A stretch of 64,000 nucleotides of DNA, taken from contig JAJLRJ010000001.1 in the NCBI GenBank assembly GCA_024195265.1, forward strand, positions 6,947,857 through 7,011,856. The letters are read 5' to 3'. A model generated the notes under the pieces. That model was not told where the DNA came from, made no database searches, and worked only from the letters and a program-made list of their open reading frames with translations. The number at the start of each line of letters is the position of its first letter. Position 1 is the stretch's first letter. A program made the translations under genes and the position numbers. Of this stretch, positions 38,001 to 46,009 are shown piece after piece. Origin of the DNA: Dendrophyllia cribrosa. Its lineage: Eukaryota > Cnidaria > Anthozoa > Scleractinia > Dendrophylliidae.

Positions 38001-41000
38001 TCTGTCAAGCTTTTTTCTACTCTTGGGTGAGAGCTAGCAATTGCAATCACCCTTAGAAAAGAAAAATTGAGAACAAAAGAAAAATTGTAAAATTGTGATA
38101 ATAAATTTTTCCGCTCCTTTTCAGCACAATCGGTTAAACGGATAAACATGACTTGTTATTTACCATTATCAGAGACTGCTTTGGATTGGTCCTCCATCTT
38201 CAGTGCTTTTTTCATTGCTATGACCACTGTTTGACGAAAAATAAAAGAGCAGCCATACAATCGTTTATTCATCTCTTTATTTATTCATCTATCTACTTTT
38301 ATTTATCGCGTTCGAAGAACGCAATTCTAATTTCGTGTTGGTTGTCCTGTGGTTTATGTGCAGTAAAATTTGAGATTTTTTGGTAGACGGTCTTCCAAAT
38401 GGCCGCCCCTATTGTTTTTTTCAGGGGCTCATTTCCGCCAGAAGTTCCTTCGAACGCGTCTCCATAATCTCCGATTACTGCTAGTTTATTTACTTATTTA
38501 CTTATCGCAGTTATCGCGTTCGAAGAACGCAATCCTAATTTCGTGTTGGTTGTCCTGTGGTTTATGTGCAGTAAAATTTGAGATTTTTTGGTGGCCGGTC
38601 TTCCAAATGGCCGCCCCTATTGGATTTTTTTCAGGGGCTCATTTCCGCCGAAAATTCCTTCGAACGCGTCTCCATAATCTGTGATTGCTGCCAGTTTATT
38701 TACTTATCATAGTTATTTGATACATGTATAGTTATGCAATATATTATATGACAACTCACATTCTTCTCCGTTGTTGTAATAATATTTCACGTGCTTGTGT
38801 TTTGTTCCCTCGTTCCATAATCCCTTCTCAACATTTCCTTTTGAATCTGAGATAAGATAAGTGGAGTGTTAAAAGACAAATCAAGAGAGTATGTTTCGAA
38901 TCATACACCAATTAGAGGCATAAGAAATTCAGTTTCCCATGTAAGTCAACATTAGAAGTGATCTTGTCTAGCTTCTGTAGAGTGGCCGCAGAAACTCGTG
39001 ATGAGTTTAGATGATTTGAGGTTTAGAGCTCTTATTGCACATCCGGTGAATTAATGAAATTCAATCGCACACAACTGATCTTCTTTGCTCACGTCGGTTC
39101 TCGGCGTAACGACTTCGTTTTAAGCTATCTCTTAAGTTTTGTAGTTTACTGGATATGTCAAAATGCTTTACTAGACACATACTCCCTGTATATCTCACTA
39201 TTATACGAGAATAAAATCGTTCTCGATGTCTTAGCCTAGGACCACCTAATGGTTCTATAATATCATTGGTTTGGTCACCATTGGATGAGCTGAACATCCC
39301 TGGCTTCCGTTCTGACCAAAGGCAGGCGTTTGGAAATCAAAAAGGTTTCCATGATAGCAGCTACTTGTTTCTACTTTCCGGGTCCTTACCTAAAAAGAAT
39401 ATCCTTGGTACGTATTTGCCATCCACGTCAAACTGGTCTTCTTTTGGTTCGTCATCGTCTCCCGTGTTCACCATCACGAATTTCTTGCTGAGTTCAGCAA
39501 ATTCCTTGTGACTGGCCAACTTGGGTTTTAAGACTATTTTTGTGTATCAAAACATAATTTCGTTAGTTCAAGACGTGTCTTTATATATCTTCAGAAACTA
39601 TCATAACGGTGACTTTTTATCCTTGTTGTTACACGAAACAATTTATAACGATAACGCAACATGTGTTATATCGCTATGTTATGCTGATTGCTAACGCAAA
39701 TTCCTTGACTCTGAAGATGACTTCCACTCAACAGACTCAAGTTGTCTAAGCATCAGCGATTAAGCAGATTTAGCAAAGACAACGCGACAGCGCGCGGAAT
39801 AGTCTGGACACAAGTTCATTTCAACCTCCTCTGGCGTTGTCATTACTAAATCTGCATCGTGTCTTACTCAGACTATCATATGAAGACAGATTGCAGAAGC
39901 TTTAAGGTTCAAACGAAATCAACCACGTTAGTAAATGTCGCAAGAAATGATCTCGGGTAACATCGCCTAGGGTGACATTATATCATGTCATTTGTACCTT
40001 TGCATGAGCTGCACCAAGATTTGTGAATGATCAAGAGCATCTTCTTGTTACTATGGAGACAAACGTCAAAGAAAGAATACTTGAGTTACAAAAGTGTCAA
40101 ATACAATCACAAAAACTGTTTCTGTCTTTGGTTATAGTCGGCGTCATATCTTGAGCAAAAATAATATCGTCTACAAATAAGGTGCAGATTATTTTCTCTT
40201 AACTCGTGGATAATCATGTCGACGATCTGTCCAAACGGAGACTGAGTGGACTCACTGCCATACCCTCGTTGCTGCCTTAGGCTGCATTTTTTGGGAAAAT
40301 AAGAATTCGGATTCTTGAATCCAAAAAAGGATTTTGCGGTTTTTTTTTTTACTAAAATCCAAAAACGGATCATGAATCCGTTGAATCCATACTTCGGTGA
40401 GATTTTCAGATCAAATCTCAATCCGGATTTTTAGATTTGTGATCTGATAGTTTTTTGAATGGATTCGATAAAAGTGCATCTGACAAGCGGTCATTCGTGC
40501 AAATTTACTCGTTCCGTTCGCTGTTTTGTTTCTTCCACGATTTCATATCACGGACAATTGCGTATATTTTGAAAACAATTTGTCGAGCAGACTGATAAAC
40601 ACAAGCGAGTCAAAATAGGTTCATTTGCATAAAAACGTTTTTTTTTTTTACTTTAAATGATTTTAGGATTTTTCGTTTCTTTGATCATGAAAAATCCATA
40701 TGATCTGAGATCACAAGGCCAATTTCGGATTCTCCCAAAAAAAACGCAGTCTCATTCTTTCTGCATTCGCTCTTAAATTCGCGTCTGCATTTAACGTCAG
40801 CTAGTACGTTACCCCGGAAACGAGAATAGCCCGCCGCACAGAAGATTGTTGTCGCTCCCGGCGCACCTCGAGATTCTGTGCGACGAGTGATTTCCGCGCG
40901 TCGCCTTAAGCGTTCAAAAAAAACGGTGAACAGCTGTACTAATGGTGAATGGCGGTTGCACATCTGACAGCAGGGTACGGTAGGGTAGGTTTTAGGGGGG

Positions 41001-44000
41001 GGGGTGGGAGTAGGTTAGTAGGTAGGGTAGAGTGGAGTAGGGTAGGTTAGAACGATAGGGTGGAGGATGAAGGGCTTGTCAAATGCGTAAGTTCTTTTAT
41101 TTTGAGCTATCCAGATATAGTGACAGTACAAGCCCTTTTACCGTGGAAGTTCCACGGGCCCTGCTAGCGATATCATAACGCCTTTAAGGCAACAAACCTG
41201 TTTTTAGCTTCCTTTAATCCCTTCTCGTACGATACCCAGTTGATATGATCACCAAGTCCTGTTTAAAATAAATGTGCATCAAGTGAGTCGCTCAATTCCG
41301 AGACTGGTGTAAAATGCAGCACGTCGTGCAATTTTATTTCCACCACAGTTAAGGCGTTTGAAACAGAAGAGAAAAAAGAAAGAAGGCCTTTTACAGTACC
41401 TCTTGACAAATCTTCTTTGGTATCTTTTGGTTTCCACCAAGGATCTTTCTCTTTTGCCTCTGCTTGGTCATCTTCTTTCTTCTCTTCTGATTTTTCTGCA
41501 GAAAACCAAGAAAACCTCTTGTAGCCGGTGAACTTTTTTTTTTCAGAAATCATAAAAAATGTAAATAATATTCGCCCCATGTAGTTACAGTACTATGTCA
41601 TACCTATAAATCCAGTGTCCTTCATTTTGAGAGCCCTCTTCATCGCTGCTATTACTAAGGATGAAAACACGAAATTTGTTAAATATTATTCGCCACTTTA
41701 GAAACGAGAAGGAAACTGGGCCGAGTGAACTTTCGCAACGACTTCTGAGATCGTTACAGGGGACGCTTCTTTTGTCTCTGTCCCCAGTAACAGTACCAGA
41801 AGTCGTTGCGAAAGTTCACTCGGCCCAGTTACCTTCTCGTTTCTAAAGTGGAGAATTGCCGTGGAGTTCCGACAGTAGCGGTCCCCGTTCCTTTCGGAAA
41901 GGCCTAAGGGGCCGCAACTTTCGGGTAGCCGCTACTTCAGGGTGGGACGTTACTTTAGGGAATTACCAGAAAGGTCCTAGAGTGAAAACCAAAACTAAAG
42001 TAATTACTCTGAACAATCACAGAACTCGCATACAATCCGATAAACCAATCAGAACTCGAACCAAATATATGTCGGCGGCGCCAAGCGCGGGAAAACGCAT
42101 GCGAGCAAATCACGATTTGTTTTGGTTTTATTTCTGATTGGTCGAGAAAGTGGCGCGAGATTTTTTAGCCAATCACAAAGCGTAGCAATGCAAAACCAAA
42201 GCAATTGCGAAATTACTTTCGACACTCAATTGAAAAGCGCTCTAATATAAAATTAACGTTACTTTTGGGGACAGCTTCTTTTGCGACTCTACGGTATTTC
42301 GAGGCAATAGTCTCTGGTTTATAGCTGCCAAAACATAATTTGCTCTGTAGTCAAACCATCCGTTAGAAATCCGTCCTATGTTATTATTTAAATTCATATT
42401 CATTTTTACTAAGAGATCAGTGTGTGACATACATTCTTGTGGAGTACTGTAGTAATATTTAACATGTGGATGTTTGGTGCCTTCATTCCAAATCTCGTCA
42501 ATGACTTTCCCTTCAGGGTCTATACAACAAGAAACAAGCAAATAATTATTACAAACTATTAATTCAACTAAAAACTATTACTTCACTGAACTACAAACTA
42601 TTACTTCAACTACCAACAACAACAGTCCTGTTACAGTTATATGGTGGTAAATGCCGTGTTTCTTAAGCTGGGCCTGAACCCAGTAGGCATCCATTCGAAT
42701 AAAAGCGATTGGGCAATATTTATTTTATAAAATGCTAAAAGAAATGCGCACGCTATGATTGGTCAGATGGAGTTCATTATATCTCGATAAAACACGCACC
42801 ATACGTCACGTACGTGCTTTACCGAGTTATAATGCACACAGCCTAACTCACCAAGCACGTGGGAATTTTAAAAAGCACAAAAAAGTAACCTCTATTTCAG
42901 AACTTACTCATGAATAAAACTCTTGGAATGTATTCTCCATCCACTATAAACTGGCTTCCCTTTGGTTCCTCTTCATCCTCTGTGTTAACCATCACGAAGT
43001 GTCTACTCATTTTTGCAAACTCCTTTGAATCGGCAAGTTTGGGCTTCAGTGCTGTAGAAAATCGTTACATTGCAAGAATAAGGACTGGTCTTTGATCAAA
43101 TTAAAGTTATGTGATCAACTGCATTACACATGCGAAAAGGGTTTGATTGTGCATCCGATCACAGACTGGACTTTTTTCCCCTCTCCCCGCCGCGCGTCTC
43201 GCCTTTCTCGCGTGGGGTGATTTTCACGCGCGCTCGCGTTTCACTCGCTCTACTATCCCTGAGGAAAAAAGAGGGACTACTCGTAGTCTAATCACAGACG
43301 GAAGCCGGATAAAGATGAAGTGAGTGAATTTCAGTTTTCAAACCGTTCACTGATTCAAAGTCTGTTTCTTTGCTTTATTGTTGTACCTGTTCGGTATATA
43401 TTCGAACAAGATTTTGTGATTCTCAATCGTGTTTTAATACATTTGTATCATTTTAACGTGCGCTCTAATAAGGACTAATTCATTCTGTAGGGTAAAGTAA
43501 GAGATTTACGAAATTTTAACTCATATTTTCACATCAGATGAGCTACAAAAACACCTCGATGCGGCGCCTTTGAGATTCATTGCATTCTCGCTCGCCCCCA
43601 GAGCTCCACGGTGCTTTTTTTAAATGGTAACTCGTTTCAATGGCTGACCAAACGAAACGAGGGCTCTGGTGACGAATATGGGTTTATTGGTCAAATATCA
43701 AACAGAAGAAGTTCTTCAAAATGTTTGACCAATGCGTTTGAAGGCAGTTTACACCATCAAACAGTTGAATCAAAGTATAATTTGATCAAAGAAACTTTGA
43801 TAGTGTAACTACCGGCCTTTACATTACTTTATTCTATGATTATGAATCGTAATCATAATACAGTCGATTATAAAGAGAGTGTCACCTTTGCATGAGCCAC
43901 ACCATGTTTTGTGAATGAGAAGTAACATCAGTTTATCACTGTAAGATAAAAGTAAACTCTGTTAGTTTATTGTATTCTCTACATAATTACCGTTGGGATG

Positions 44001-45914
44001 ATTTGGTTTACAAAGCGTAAACGTACGTTTCTGAGATGATACTACTTTGAAACGTATCTTTACCTGCTTGAATGTGTCACAAAAATTAAAGATAAAAATC
44101 AACTATCGACGCGTCAGTATCAGTTTTAAGACAAAAACATGCCTTAAAAGGTAAGAACTTGAGATGTTCTGATGAAGACTTTTGTTTGGTTATAAGACAT
44201 CAAGAGACTATGATCTAGTCTCTTGAAAACATATACAAATTAGTTTTCTTTTAAAGTGCCCCTGTGATCAATTTTTTTATTTTCATTTTTTTACATTTTC
44301 GTGTACAATTAGACTTTCTTACTCATCTTGCCAAATTTCAATTCATTACGAATACCAGAAGTCATTTTATTTTAACATTTATTTCCGAGAATTTACGGCC
44401 GCGATTAATCAACCTTGTTCCAAGGCTTGGTTGCGAATGGGAGAAAGTGACGTCAAAGACTCAAACATACCTCACGGGTTGAAATTATAATAACAATAAG
44501 CATAGAAAATTGCTTTTCGCGTGATTTTCAATACTTATTGTTATTATAATTTCAACCCGTGAGGTATGTTTGAGTCTTTGACGTCATTTTCTCCCATTCG
44601 CAACAAGGAACAAGGTTGATTAATGGCGGCTGTAAATTCTCGGAAATAAATGTTAACATAAAATGACTTCTGATGTTCGTAATGAATTGAAATTTGGCAA
44701 GATGAGTAAGAAAGTCTAATTGTACACAAAAATGTAAAAAAATGAAAATCAAAAATTTGATCACAGGGGCACTTTAAGACAGTTTGTGTGTGTTTACCTC
44801 TTTTTTATTTGTTCTAATCCTTCCTCAAAAGTGACCCAGTTGATGCTGTCACCAAACCCTGTGTTAACAAACGTAAATGATCGTGTAACCAGGTCCTGGT
44901 TAATTAAAGCAACTTAAGATTAAGTGGGATTTTCTGCACATCCCTTTGTTAAAGTCACGGTATAAAAACCGGTCTGAATAGGGTTGAATTGTACGTTAGT
45001 GCGTTGAGTGAGTACTACTAGAAACCAAACGGGATCTACATTACCCTTCGAACGTGCTTACCCGAGAACACAACTGCATGGGATCTACGTTCCGCTGATT
45101 TTATAATTGTAATATAAAAAAAGTATTTCGAACAATTATCAGGGCTTACCTCTAGCAAGAAAGTTGTTTTTTATGACCTCTGGTTCTTCTTCAATTTCCT
45201 TTGAGACGTCGCTACCATCGATTTTCAGGACTGACTTCATGCTATCAACGACTGTAAACAAGAGAGGTCTTCAATAAATCGCAAAACGTAAGCTGGTGGA
45301 TAAAATTTTTGTTTTCATGTTCTAATTACGAATGTTCTCCTTACTTTCAGAGGTTTTTCCGTAGTAGTATTTGGTATCTTTGTGCTTTCCGTGTTTATTA
45401 TAAACATCGTCCATAACCTCACCATCAGACGCTGTAGAATAAAAATAAAAAGTGGCTTTAACTTCCTTCCCATCAGGCATTTAATAAAACAATCGTCGCA
45501 GTAGCAATAAGTAAAACGTGTTTGTGTTGAATATGCCGCACTTTATGACTGAAAACGTGCAGCAATAAAAACCTTCAAAGCAATTCAGATTCAGTGATTT
45601 CGCGCGCTTTTTACGATAAAAATATGCTCCTAACTAAGAGAAAACAGTCTTAGTGAAAATAAGCTGCTTTTCGTCAATTTATACAAAGATATTTTAACTC
45701 ATTGTCAGAGATTGATATGAATAATTTTATGCTGGATATTTCAATTTCTTGGTTCTAATGCATGTAAAATACCATCTAAAAACTGCTCTGATTGTAGTAT
45801 TGACTTACACAGAAACAAAATCCTGGGAATGTATCTTCCGTCTGGGCGGTATTTTTCGTCTTTGGGTTCTTCGTCGTCCTAGAGGTAAAGTAAACACAAG
45901 TTATAATATTGGTT

Positions 45915-46009
<95 letters not shown>

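Larger units (their letters stand above)
41400..44858 (-). other. Domain R2 cassette (residues 177-340), active site CGSC
   Basis: Exons 8-13 (61, 53, 144, 87, 51, 96 nt). Starts GFGDSINW, with C210 and C213 in WCGSC, then [31 protein letters not shown] and [10 protein letters not shown]. The two exons coding the central part (74 and 70 nt elsewhere) are here a single 144-nt exon. An extra 96-nt exon (41400-41495) encodes a Lys/Glu-rich linker ending [15 protein letters not shown], found in no other cassette. Confidence 0.9.

Noticed and set aside
44264..44764. Matching open frames on opposite strands
   Set aside because: They are mirror translations of the two arms of the TTAA foldback element.
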